In this document: positions 37,145-47,520 of the stretch, one piece after another
How the letters are laid out: every line of letters starts with the position of its first letter
How positions within the stretch are numbered: position 1 is the first letter of the stretch
Source of the DNA: Sphagnum magellanicum
Lineage: Eukaryota; Streptophyta; Sphagnopsida; Sphagnales; Sphagnaceae
Direction: 5' to 3'
NCBI GenBank assembly: GCA_021904315.1
Contig: CM038918.1
Span: 18,739,349-18,803,348, forward strand
DNA: 64,000 nt
Translations under genes and position numbers: made by a program
Notes under the pieces: generated by a model
Database searches by the model: none
Told to the model about the DNA's origin: nothing
What the model saw: only the letters and a program-made list of their open reading frames with translations

Positions 37145-40100
37145 CTGGTGTGAGTTCCCTTGAAATTGATCAACCTGCTTCTGATATTTACAATGCAGAG
37201 ATCTTCTGAGCATATGTCATTAGGCTGGTGCTTGACCTTTCTAATCTCCTGCGGGCACCACCTTGTAATATTTGAAGACAAATTGCAAGATGGTCAGTCT
37301 TTCACAGCAATGTATGTAACTGGTTTTTGTGATTTTTGTGTCCTATTAAGGCATTATTACAGCCTTTTTCCTAGGCGGGACATTCAACTATCTACTGGCT
37401 CTATCACCAAAATTCAAAAAAGTAAAAATATCTCTATATTTGGTTCTAGTGGGTAGCCAAAGAAAGAAGAATGATGAAAGTAGATATATAGGATCAAAGG
37501 TACCTTAAAACTCAGGCACCCTAAACCCTTTGTTTAGTACCCTAAAACTGTCTAGATACATAGGACCTGTTAGAGGGTCCTAGTAGTCATACCCTTTGTT
37601 CAGGGTTGGACAGTTTTAGGGTACCGGAAGGTCCTATGTATCTACAGTTTGAGGGTACTCAGTTTAGACAGTTATCATCTAGTATTGAACTAGTATCCAT
37701 GTAAGTTAGTAGTATTTAACTATTTATAAACATATCACGCATTGGTTGATAGGTTATCAATAATTGGCTTGATAATTGGGTCAAAACACAATAACTGGTT
37801 GTGTTGGCTGGTTTCAGGTTTTTGGCTGAGTTTAGGTTTGGATTCAGATCCTGGTCTAAGCACTGGACATAGTGGGTTTACATGGATTTGAAATAGGCCA
37901 AAAACTAGACCTAATGAGTCAATAAAGACCTGGACCTAGCCTTAGAACCAAACTGAGTCGGTCTACATGCACCTGAACTTGTCATAAATTAGAACTCAAT
38001 GAGTTTTTTTTTTTACAAGGTCTGGGTCATAGGGTTAGAGTCTTAGGTTTAGATAGATTTTAGGTTCTAGGGCCCTACATTTAAGTTCTATGCTTTAGGT
38101 TTTAAGATTTTAGGTCCTAGCCTTAAAGCTTTAATGGAAGGTATCTTCAATGGGGACACTACAATGGCCTTCACAGAATACTTTGAATGTAGTACAACTT
38201 TTAAATAGTATCAGTTTGAATTTTGAACATTTGGACTTATAGAGTCACACCACCCACCAAAGCTGAAATAAATGAGGGCAAAGTTGACAAACGAGGGCAG
38301 TAACTTGGATACAGTAAAGCCCCTTTATAATCACTCCCTTGGTGAACGTTTTTTTTTTGTGACACTAACAAATTGTGATTTAAATGTGTATTGTGACATT
38401 CCATATAAAATCTTACAAGATTGTGACTGTAGATCAAAAAAAAAACTTACAAAATAGCCCTTTATGTCCTTTAATTAAGATGTTTTATTTTCTTGACAAG
38501 TTCACATATTTTTGCTTGTATGTATTTGACGGTTGTTGTTTTTTTCTTTAATTGGATTCATTGTTGTTAATTTGCACAAATTGAACACAAAACAACATTA
38601 ACATTGCTAAAAGGAATTACAATTTACAAAACCCTAATATGTGCTCTAGATTTGTCCATTATGGTCACATTTACAAAAAAAATCTTTGCAAATATTTTGT
38701 GCTATTAATGAGTGTGATAGTGACTCTAAAAAATGATGTTTTTTACTAAAACAAATGATTTAAAAAAAAAGTGTGAAACAAACAAGAATGTGACTAAAAT
38801 GAGCGTGATTATAAAAGGTTTTTACTGTATATAAAGTCAAGCTCATGTTCCACTTGGATCTCAAGGGCAAATAAAGATCAATTCCACCCCTTCCGCACAT
38901 GGTCACCATCCACCAAGTGGTTGGGGTGCAACAAGTTGGTTTCATAATGTGTTGACTTACAATGAAAAAGTTGTTGAATATTGAACAAAAAATTCACTGC
39001 AAATTTATTTAAATCAAAACTAAAAATTATAAAAGAATTTGGGCACGCTCTTGATATGTTCACAAGATAGGAGATATTGAATTTTGAGTAATGTTTTTCA
39101 TTGAGAATCTAATTAAATTTCAAAAATGCTTTTGGAAAGAAAAATTTCTTGAACAACCAGTTCACACTTGGGCCAATGGCACAAGTTACAGTGATCATAG
39201 CAATAGGATGCAATCCTCTTTAGTCCTTATGAAATCACTTGCAGAAAATTTCTAGTGTAGTTGGAGGGCACCTTCTCCAACGAAATTTCTCCTCAGCTAA
39301 GGTCAGAGTGTTTTGAAAAGCAAAAATCCAATGGGCAATTTGCTTTCCACATTTTTCTTATCATAGGAGAAAAATAAAAAATGAATTTCTGCCCAATGCT
39401 TTATGTTGAGTAACAGCCTTGGAGTGCGGCATTCTGGGAGTTCACAAAATAAGCATCACTTGACTCCACCTTGGGCAAGTGCTCATTTCAAGAACATGGC
39501 ACCATTAGGAAGTTGCACCCCTAATTTAATTGTGAAGTCCCATGGACCCAAACCCCTAATATCATACCTATTGTGCTTTGTATTAATTCGACGAGGTGCT
39601 TCTAAGTTCAATTTTTTTTCTGGGCAGTTAGTCAATTTGATTGGCCCATCACTCAAAAATTAAAAAAACTAGGGAGCCTCTCCAAAAAAGAAGGTTCTAT
39701 TTTGAAGTATAGAGTTCCTCCCTTTGGCCCATGTATATAGGTAAAAGGCCTATATACATATCCTCCCACCCCCCCCCGCCCTCTCCCCAAGAAAGTCAGA
39801 TTATGGGACCCACCAGTGCACCATCCATTGGAAACCTGTTATGACTCAGTTATGGATGAACAACAACCGAGTTACCAAGGTGGATGGATGCTACACATCC
39901 TCCTACATCCACCTTGCACTACCCTACTAGTGTTGGGCAGTTATTTGATTTTTGAAAAGTAACCTTTGGTTCTTGTTTTATGAAAATTTTGAAATATCAC
40001 GAGAAGCTCTGGCTCCAGTTTTTTGAAAAAATATTGGAATATAGAAAAATGTCTACCAGTTAACTCTGATTTTCTTTGGAAAATCCAAATAAAAGAACCA

Positions 40101-40660
40101 TCAGTTCTACCAAAGCATTTGATATGTGTTTTTTTTGGGAAAAATGTCACCTTTTGGACCAAAACAATTGGGAAAAATTTGGACTTTTTAAACTGTGATA
40201 TTTTGCCAATTTTTGACATCACAAAATTGAGGGGAAAAAAAAACAACAATGGTTAGTGTATAGCAGAACTGGTTTTTGGAAATTTTTCATAGAGGAACCA
40301 GGCAATTTCTTTTTTTTCCTAGTGAAATGTCACCATTTTTTAACGAAGAAATTGGGAAAAAATTGTGTTCCTAATGTAAATTTGACTAAATTTGCCAATT
40401 TTTATTCAATTTCGCGAAATTTTAGGTTACCAAAAAAATTAAAAAAAGAACACTGGAACCAGGGTTATACAATATTGAAGAGCTGCCCTGAGAACCCCCG
40501 GGTATTGTGTACCACAGATCTAATAACCGCCCTACCCATTGGTAAGGGATATCGTCAGTGCAATCACCACCACCGTTAGAGTTACGGGACGGGAATACCA
40601 ACGAGAAATATTTTTCTGTCCAGATATGATCCATCCATCCATCCATCCATCCATCCTGCA
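37145..40660. other. Intergenic region downstream of the CutC-family gene
   Basis: No gene was found. It contains a foldback structure at 37537-37658, AT-rich DNA at 38200-39150, and a block around 39780-40450 with repeated short motifs (agttatgg, aaccgagttacc, gttgggcagttattt) that resemble motifs near 47420-47520, 48350-48800 and 59000-59130. This suggests a dispersed, decayed repeat family. An (ATCC)n microsatellite is at 40629-40656. Confidence 0.5.
37537..37658. repeat. Foldback structure with ~31 bp inverted arms
   Basis: The left arm, 37537-37568 (gtaccctaaaactgtctaga and on), is complementary with few mismatches to 37629-37658 (aggtcctatgtatctacagt and on). The 60-base loop contains a further inverse copy of the ccctaaaactg block at 37611-37623. 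This fits a small foldback or MITE remnant. Confidence 0.8.
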
Positions 40661-41862
40661 AGGTTCGCGCGCTCGTGGGAGTCGTGCCTTCACTGCCTTA
40701 CCGACAGTTTTGCCTCACGCGCTTGGCTTTGATTTTGCTTTCTGGAGATCTTCTGACAATAGGCTCTTTTCATACTGCTCCTTTCATTATGCAAGCTCTA
40801 ATCGTGCTACCATTTTTGTCAGGGATCATGCAAACTTCATTCAGCGTCTTGTTAAGGCAATTTCAGCACGTTCACCATGTCGGGCTGGTTTAATGACCAT
40901 TGCTATTTGCCTGGAAGCAGCAGCAGCAGTAGCCACAGCTGCTGCCCAGTTTTCAGAGAACAAAAGCCTAGAAACTATGCCTGATGCAACAACCCAACAA
41001 CATCCTGTTGGCCATTCAACCTCAGATGCAAGAGATGGAAATACACACTGGGTATCATCAAGCATGGATAGTGCAGGTCATCAACAAAATGCTGAAGTGC
41101 TCCTAGAGGATCTGAAGGTTGTGATCGACAAAAGCAAACGCCATTTTAACCCAAAATACCGAGCCAAAGGTGAATTGTGGTTTTGAGTGGATTCAAGAGT
41201 TTTACCAAAGGGTGGTGGGTCAGTAGGTAGGTAGATATGTAGGCATGGTTGTGGAACCTTAAAAGGTTGGGCTTTTTTTCTTTTTTTGTGATTTATTGGT
41301 GTTTGAAACTTGCAGTGTGTGCCCAACAGGTTATTTCCAACAGGAGACGGAGAAGGAGGGGAGGAGGGTTATTATTGTCGGTAAGGAGAGCTTCTTCTTT
41401 GGAGCTTCTTGTTGGAGCCTGAGGTAAGCCAGGGTCAAGGTGCCCCGCGGCTAGGACGTTTTGTTGGGGCATGTGAGTCTGGTGGAAGAGATAATAAGCT
41501 AGAGCGGTTTGAACTTTTTGAGAGAGAAGTTGTTGGAGGGAAGGGTTTGAATCTCTGCCGCATCATCTGTTGGTGCAGGCGTAATAATATGTGCAAGAGA
41601 GATTAATGGAATTTTGGCAAGTGCTGCAGCGGGTCTCCAGGAGCGAGCAGCAAATCTAACCAGGGCGTTGCAAGCAAGATGGATGACAGGTGCAACGGTA
41701 TATAGGCCATCGCATCCAGAAGGCGGGAGTTTTTTGCAGATGCCTTCGACTCAGGGTGATCCCTGCAAGAGCAGCAGCTGGAGTCGATAGATGAGCTCAT
41801 TGCACAAGCCAACGGGGCATTCTGCACCCGTGAGTTCAAAGTACCAGAGACAAGCTATCTAG
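40660..41862 (+). pseudogene. Unrecognised multi-exon gene, probably broken
   Basis: I do not recognise this protein. Three exon-like blocks join in phase with GT-AG ends: from an uncertain start near 40660 to 41169 (FIQRLVKAISARSPC, ICLEAAAAVATAAAQFSE, VLLEDLKVVIDKSKRHFNP), 41330-41423 (YFQQETEKEGRRVIIVGKES) and about 41598-41862 (REINGILASAAAGLQERAAN, LTRALQARW, YRPSHPE). In the last block the frame must shift by one base near 41725 to continue as EFFADAFDSG, a TGA at 41757-41759, then SLQEQQLESIDELIAQANGA and FKVPETSYL. The helical, protein-like composition and matching splice phases argue for a real gene; the shift and stop argue that it is decayed. Later parts might include the open frame at about 41950-42164. 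Confidence 0.45.
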
Positions 41863-43019
41863 GTACGATGTTTTATGGAACAAGCTGCCAGACTAGGCAT
41901 TAATGGAGCTTGTGCTTGTTCAACTGCCATTGAATATCAGCATAGTGCATGCACACGCTTGTCAGTAATCAATATTGGAAGCCCTTGATCCATGAGTCCT
42001 ATCAGCGGTTTCAGAAAATACTCACAAAATTTTCTTTGAAGAATTTGGTTGGATTAGCCATGGGTACTGTAGTTTTTAGATCATGGGCAAGAGAAGCTGC
42101 AACAGTTAGACTCCACCTGCAAACCTTCAAAAAAAGTATGGTGCGAATTTTGCAAAGAGGTTAACCTAGCTCCCTTGAGCCTCTATCAACAAGTAGAGCG
42201 TTGATTCAGATGTGTATGTAGTAGTATCCCATTTGTATGTATGTATATTGACTTTGCATCCCTTGCTGTGTGCAATCCTACTGCAAGCTTGTGTTGGTGA
42301 CTTCCCCCATCTTCATTGACTTGGTTCTTTTTTATTGGCAAACATGTAGATGGATGGTCACAGAAAGCGAAACACATTCATAACCGAAGCAAGACTTTGT
42401 TTCCAATTTGCTTCCATTGTGGACTACTCAATTGAGGTTTGTGGAGCAGCAACAGATTTGCAGGAGCATATTATAATTGGCAACAGAAATTCAGGTCTTG
42501 AAAGCAAGATGTTTATGGTGTTTTCTGCAACTTATCATATGCCAATTACGATTTGGAAATTTTTGATGGGCACTGTGGAATAATTGATTGTCTGGAATGA
42601 TGTGACAGGGCTTGCAAGCTCAAAGGGATGGCAATTGAGACAAAAGTCTGCATTGATATTTGGCAAGTCCAACCATTGTTAATGCAAATGTGGAAGGTTC
42701 TCTCCCATCTCCTTTAGACATCAAGTTTTATGTGATTCCATGACTGCATATATAAGCCATATTCTGTCAAATTTACACCTTGTAGAAACAAATTGAGACC
42801 TCGTCTCACAGCAACCTCAGTCTCTATGCATACCTATACAGGTAGTTTTTGCCATGCCTTTCAAAGTGGGTAGGTTGAAGACATTACAGTTTATGAAAGG
42901 GTGTTTCTTGCAATATTCATCTTGGCGGTTCTTTCTGTGTTGGTTTATCAACATTCTTCAAACTGCTTCTGTCCCTGCGCATGGAGGCAATATTATATTA
43001 TTTGACTACCACTGCTTTT

Positions 43020-43150
43020 GTTGGTTTCAGATCTCGGAGTTCAACGTCAGTGGGAACCCTGTCTTCAGAGATAGAAGCATTCAGGGGGAGTCTGTGGGTC
43101 CAGAGATTCCATTAAGGCCATCACTTCCAAATTTCACACTTGTACAAAAG
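43020..43150 (+). other. Exon-like conserved block in the duplication
   Basis: A tttcag acceptor is followed by an open stretch (ISEFNVSGNPVFRDRSIQG, then PLRPSLPNFTLVQK). The partner block in arm 2 (about 63220-63355, minus strand) keeps the acceptor and the beginning (EFNISSNPAFRDRNI) but has a two-base deletion that shifts the frame. This may be a decayed exon; I recognise no family. Confidence 0.35.
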
Positions 43151-43836
43151 ATGTCCCAACGATTCACCTCTATGTAGGCCTCTGAAGGCCAAGTCAGCAT
43201 TGAAGATCCTTGCTTTCATGGGGAGAAACTGACATGAAATGAAGCTTACCCTCACAGCATCGTGCAGAGAATAATGAGGATTTTTTTATCAGCTAGATAT
43301 CTCTTGAGTGCTAGCCCACATCATTACTGAGTCTTTCTCTTGCTTCCAGAAATGCAACAGAAACGTATGATCTGCAGAATTGTCAGCCCCAAATCTTGGG
43401 CAGATTATTCTATACTTATCTAGGTGCCCATGATCATCATCATGACCTGATAGAAGTCAGTGGATAGTCATGGCAGCTCATTGATCACTGCTATTTCATG
43501 GTGAAGGTGATGGTTTGACACTTTTGGGAGCAACTCTCATAAGGTTATGACTGAACTCATTGCCATGTTAGGCAACAAGATTGTGATTATAGTTTTAATT
43601 AGAGGGATTCCCACAATGAAGGTGAAAAGGAGTCTTTCATATGAGAAGTGCAGACTTTGGGGTCAATTTGCATATTGAAGGATCATCAAAACATATGCTG
43701 GTATATGAATACATGTCAAACTCATTTCTTCAAAAATGGCTTTTTATTATTTAGTGACAAACCTCAACTGTTTTTGGATTGGCCCAAACAATCATCATGG
43801 CGATTGCACAAGGAGTGACATAATTGCATGAAAGGA

Positions 43837-43859
43837 TCCCTAAACCCTAAACCCTAAAC
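43837..43859. repeat. Interstitial telomere-type repeat in arm 1
   Basis: About three units of ccctaaa. A matching block on the opposite strand lies near 62555-62575 in arm 2 (gggtttagggtttagg), so the motif predates the duplication. Confidence 0.85.
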
Positions 43860-45523
43860 TCTTCAAATCTTTTGTTCTGTAGATTTATCTGCAATTTCAT
43901 ATGTATATCTTATGCAAATGATGTCTTAAATCTTGTAGGCTAATGGGTGCATGGAGTTTGCTTTCTTCCCAACTCCAAAGTTCCAGCTTTTATTGAAAGG
44001 ACTTGTAGTGGAAGGTTAGATGGAAAATAGTTGAAGATAAGGAAAGCTTTTAGTTGAAAGGTGCAGAGCTCTGCATACTAACATTTGAGATGTCAACTGG
44101 TGCTCTCACCCACTTTGGAATTATGTGAAGGTGGAAGCTGTTTGTCACAGGTTTGAGGGTTTCAACTGGAGAAGAAACTTGGTCAGGGTCTTGCAGTGTC
44201 TTCGTTTTCCAAGGTTGAGAGGCATACTTAACTTGGTATCTGTACCCAATTCATGCTAATCTTTGAACCTGCTTTGTTTGGATCATTGTGCAATTTCTCC
44301 CTCACTTTCTCTGCTTTTGCATTTCCAAATGTATGAAGGTTGTTGGTGAGATGCCACTGAGCAGGAGCCCCCCTTCTTTTACCTGGCTTCAGTTGGGTAA
44401 GATTCAAGGGTCAATTGCACCCACGTGTCAATGTTCTACTAGTACAGTCTTATGGCATCCAGTGTTTTCCATAGCCAGTCTCTGAGGTCATCATCACCAG
44501 GAGCCTGGACAACCAGATGACATTAGATTGTAAATTCGGAAGTGAATGGAACTCTGTTGCATGTCCAGAGGATGCACACATGTTGCTAACTTGGCATTCA
44601 TTGTGTGTACCACAGGAATGGTGTTTGAGAACATGTGTGTCCCAAAGGAATGTTCAATGACGAATTTAGAACACAAAACTAGTTTGCAGTCCAGCTTGGT
44701 GCGGTGAGGTGAGAGTTGCTTTGTGAATAAAGTCCACAGATCTAGAGTCTATCAGATTAAACAAATGAAATTCCTGGATCACATGCTATGATGTACAAAC
44801 CTGACATGTGGATGTGTTTAAGCTGTTGGCTCTAAATACAGGTTCTTCCAGCTCTTCGTACTGAAACAGCCCAGTAGATGGAAAAATGAGGCTCACAAAC
44901 TGATTTTAAGGAAGAGGAAACCACAATCCTTGTTCAATGGTGAATGTGGAGTTTGCTAACCTCTTCAATATTTGCAAGATGGAATTGCTGAACTACAGAG
45001 CAAATCATTCCCGTGAGATTCACTGAACTGACCTCCCATCACTGAACTGACTTCCCATCTAGTTGATTTCCATTTCAAGTTCACAAAGATTTGATTTCCA
45101 TGTCACAAAGATCAGTTTGAACAGCTAGAACACTAGGACTGCTAGTACAGTTTGCCTAGTTTCACCATTTCCTATTCTTCAATGGTTTGCTGAGACTCTC
45201 GAGTCCTCACAGGAAAACAAATGAGACAGGTCCCTCAATTGAATATGCAGTTAATGAATGTTTTTGCAAACATGAGTGAAATTTACCCATGGAAAAATTA
45301 TGTCCCTTGTGTCCAGAGCATGTTCTACAGCAAAACCTCCTGCACTACACAAGAAGGATTGCTGATCAAGCTCAGCTAACAGGAAACAACAACTTAAAGA
45401 GACATAGTTCATCATATATGACAGAGTATATATGAAGGAACGATGAGTTCCGGCCATGATCAGGTCAAATCTCTGAACTACATAAGAATTCTGCCAAGCT
45501 ACTTACTTGCTCCCGACACTTCT

Positions 45524-46066
45524 CTAGGATCCTTGTGTAGAATTTGGTTTGGTAGGAGTTACCGGTGGTTTGTAGCGTGATGGCCCAATATCGCCGTATG
45601 AATGGACGTTGTCTTTCGGGCTTCCGCTTCCAGACACACTTGCCGTCTTCTTCTTCCATGCATGAGTCGTCACCTCGTTGGGGGTGTTCACATTAGTGCT
45701 CTCTTTGCTGGAAGCCATACTGAGATTTTTGTGGATCCTAGAACTGGAGAGCTGATGCTGCTGATGGTCCCAGTCACTTTGGAGATCACTTGTTTCCTCT
45801 GGATTTACAACTCTGCACATCAAACAACACAATCTAAATATAACTCTAGATCGAAATCCCTTCCTTCTTCACGAAGAATGAATTCAAGCTCTAGTTCTTA
45901 GAACTCAAAAACCAAAGAAGAAAAGAAAGCTCCCATGGTGTTTGTTCACCCTAACGACATCACAACTTCAGTCTCGAAACAGACGCTGCAAGACGAATAA
46001 AAGAACACAAGAAAGAGCTCTAACTAGGAGAGAGTCGCAGAAGGAAGTAATTGACAACACGTTACC
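45524..46066 (-). CDS. Small GDIGPSRYKPP protein, arm 1 copy, with 5'-UTR intron
   Basis: The predicted protein is 64 residues, coding at 45524-45718 on the minus strand (MASSKESTNVN, AWKKKTASVSGSGSPKDN, then GDIGPSRYKPP and PTKPNSTQGS). An upstream exon ends at 46066 at ttgcag/gtaacg, and the coding exon starts at 45812 after gatgtgcag; both splice sites are also present in the arm 2 copy. Compared with arm 2, the protein core (WKK, VSxSxSPxDN, GDIGPSRYKPP) is kept while flanking UTR changes more freely, which suggests that the frame is real. It is rich in Ser, Lys and Pro, hydrophilic, with no signal peptide or membrane segment. I do not recognise the family and no function can be given. 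Confidence 0.6.
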
Positions 46067-47023
46067 TGCAATCTGATGGAGCTCGGATCTTTAGAGCAGC
46101 ATGCAACCGGATCGATTGTTGTCAAAATCTTTCTTCGGTGCGGCTTGAACCCGTGTGCACGAAGCGAACTTTAGGTCGATGATCGCTCAAGTTGTGAACT
46201 GCTTTGGGAAGACGGCGATCAACGAAGAGATTGATGTGCAAGAGACTCGAGATCTTCTTTCTGCGCAAGAGACTTCTAAGCATACACATGCGAATACTAT
46301 GTGTAGGGAGTGAAGGTTGGAAGGCACATTTGGCGTGCATGCCACACAAATTACTTGAAGAAGACGGTAGGTCAAAGCTAGCACTGGCACTGTCTTATCT
46401 TTCTTGACTGACCAGGGTTTGCAGACCTTGCAATCTGATGGCAAGCGTGGCGAAACTGAGCACTTGTCGACATTTCAAACGATCACAATCCTGATTAGTG
46501 TGCTTGCTTGCTAAGAAGATTAAGATCTTTGGCAAACCATGCAACCCACGGTGCCGCCTTGACAGCCGGCGCCGCGTCCGAGTAGTAGGCAGCTACACCA
46601 CAAAACCTAACTTGGTCTAAAATCAGGCAAAGAAATCATGTCATCTTTGCTTCCTCCTCTCTAGCAGGCTTTCTTCTCTAGTCTCTCTCCCATGCACAAA
46701 GAATGGGTAAGAGCCGCGGCCAGTTGCAGTACTAGTGTCTATGCATCTACAAGGCTAGACTCTTTTCTTGGAGATTGTGTCATAAACCTCCAAATTAAGC
46801 TTGATCTCGCATGCATTATGCGACAACTTAACTACATAAAAATGCGAACTCCTGCTGCAAATGCACAGAAACTCTAGGGTAGGAACTGGATCACAACTGT
46901 CGTGACGAAGAAATTGCTTCGAATCTCTAGCAACCGGCATCGTTTGTTTTAGGTCTAAGCGAAAGTTGTTTTGTAAAATGTTGTTTGTGTAATGTCGTCG
47001 TCGAACGCGTTTGGTGTGCATGA

Positions 47024-47140
47024 TCATGCGGCACAGTTCAGAGGCGTTCGAGGCAGCTTCTTATGCGCCGAGGGATTTGGGATAAGCTCGAAGTGCTGCT
47101 TCATGGCTTTGTCGCTGCTGCACGAAGGAGGTGGGAGGGA
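47024..47140 (-). CDS. Short open frame with conserved tail IPNPSAHKKLP, arm 1 copy (partial)
   Basis: The minus-strand frame ends at 47024 with CSSDKAMKQHFELIPNPSAH, KKLPRTPLNCAA and a stop. The arm 2 copy ends CSSDKTVKQLQFKFIPNPSA, HKKLPGTPLNCAG and a stop at the same place. In the last 19 codons four of six base differences are silent third-position changes, a coding-like pattern. The start is not clear in either copy; a cgttgcag splice acceptor upstream in arm 2 suggests an earlier exon. The opposite strand is also open here, so coding is not certain. Confidence 0.4.
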   Translation of the reverse strand, partial: SLPPPSCSSDKAMKQHFELIPNPSAHKKLPRTPLNCAA

Positions 47141-47340
47141 GCGAGGGAGGAAGCCAGCAAGCCCAGCAAGCATGCAACGTGACGTTCGCCGCTCCAACGA
47201 AGAAAGTGAACAGGAGACACATGAGTTTCTTTTCGTGTGCAATAAAAAATTATTTTCGTCCAATAAAAAATATTTCATTTTCCTCGTTGCAATAAAAAAT
47301 TATTTCATTTGGGCAAATTAAAAATAAAAATAGTACTAGA

Positions 47341-47364
47341 GGGGGGGGGGGGGGGGGGGGGGGG
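47341..47364. repeat. Poly-G tract (24 G)
   Basis: An uninterrupted run of 24 G at the outer end of duplication arm 1. Arm 2 has gggtgggcccaagggtgggg-like sequence on the corresponding strand. The length may be uncertain because homopolymers are error-prone in sequencing. Confidence 0.9.
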
Positions 47365-47520
47365 AGAGTGCCTTGGGGAGGGCAATATTCTGCCACCCCT
47401 AACAAGTACATACCAGTGTTAGCTGGTTGTTGATCAGGTTATCATCTCGGTTACTAATAACTTACCAGGTGGTTACTGAATATTTTTTAAAAGATGGGTA
47501 AAAGAATGTAGACCCACCTG

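Larger units (their letters stand above)
42388..47520 (+). repeat. Arm 1 of a large inverted segmental duplication
   Basis: This arm matches 59020-64000 in reverse complement along its whole length. Anchors include tgtggactactcaatt (42418; partner near 63975), the exon-like atct-ggagttcaac block (43030 and 63345), the minus-strand block HTMNAKLAT-VHPLDMQQSS (44494-44676 and 61753-61938), the GDIGPSRYKPP genes (45524 and 60688), gtgcaagagactcgagatct (46231 and 60230) and gcataagaagctgcct (about 47060 and 59410). Small indels and many substitutions separate the arms. The right edge fades near 47400-47520; the left edge cannot be set because the partner runs past the window end. A homopolymer of 24 G at 47341-47364 is unique to this arm. 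Confidence 0.92.

Noticed and set aside
44494-44676. HTMNAKLAT-VHPLDMQQSS frame shared by both duplication arms
   Set aside because: Conserved because the surrounding DNA is duplicated; no start context, splice sites or silent-change pattern.
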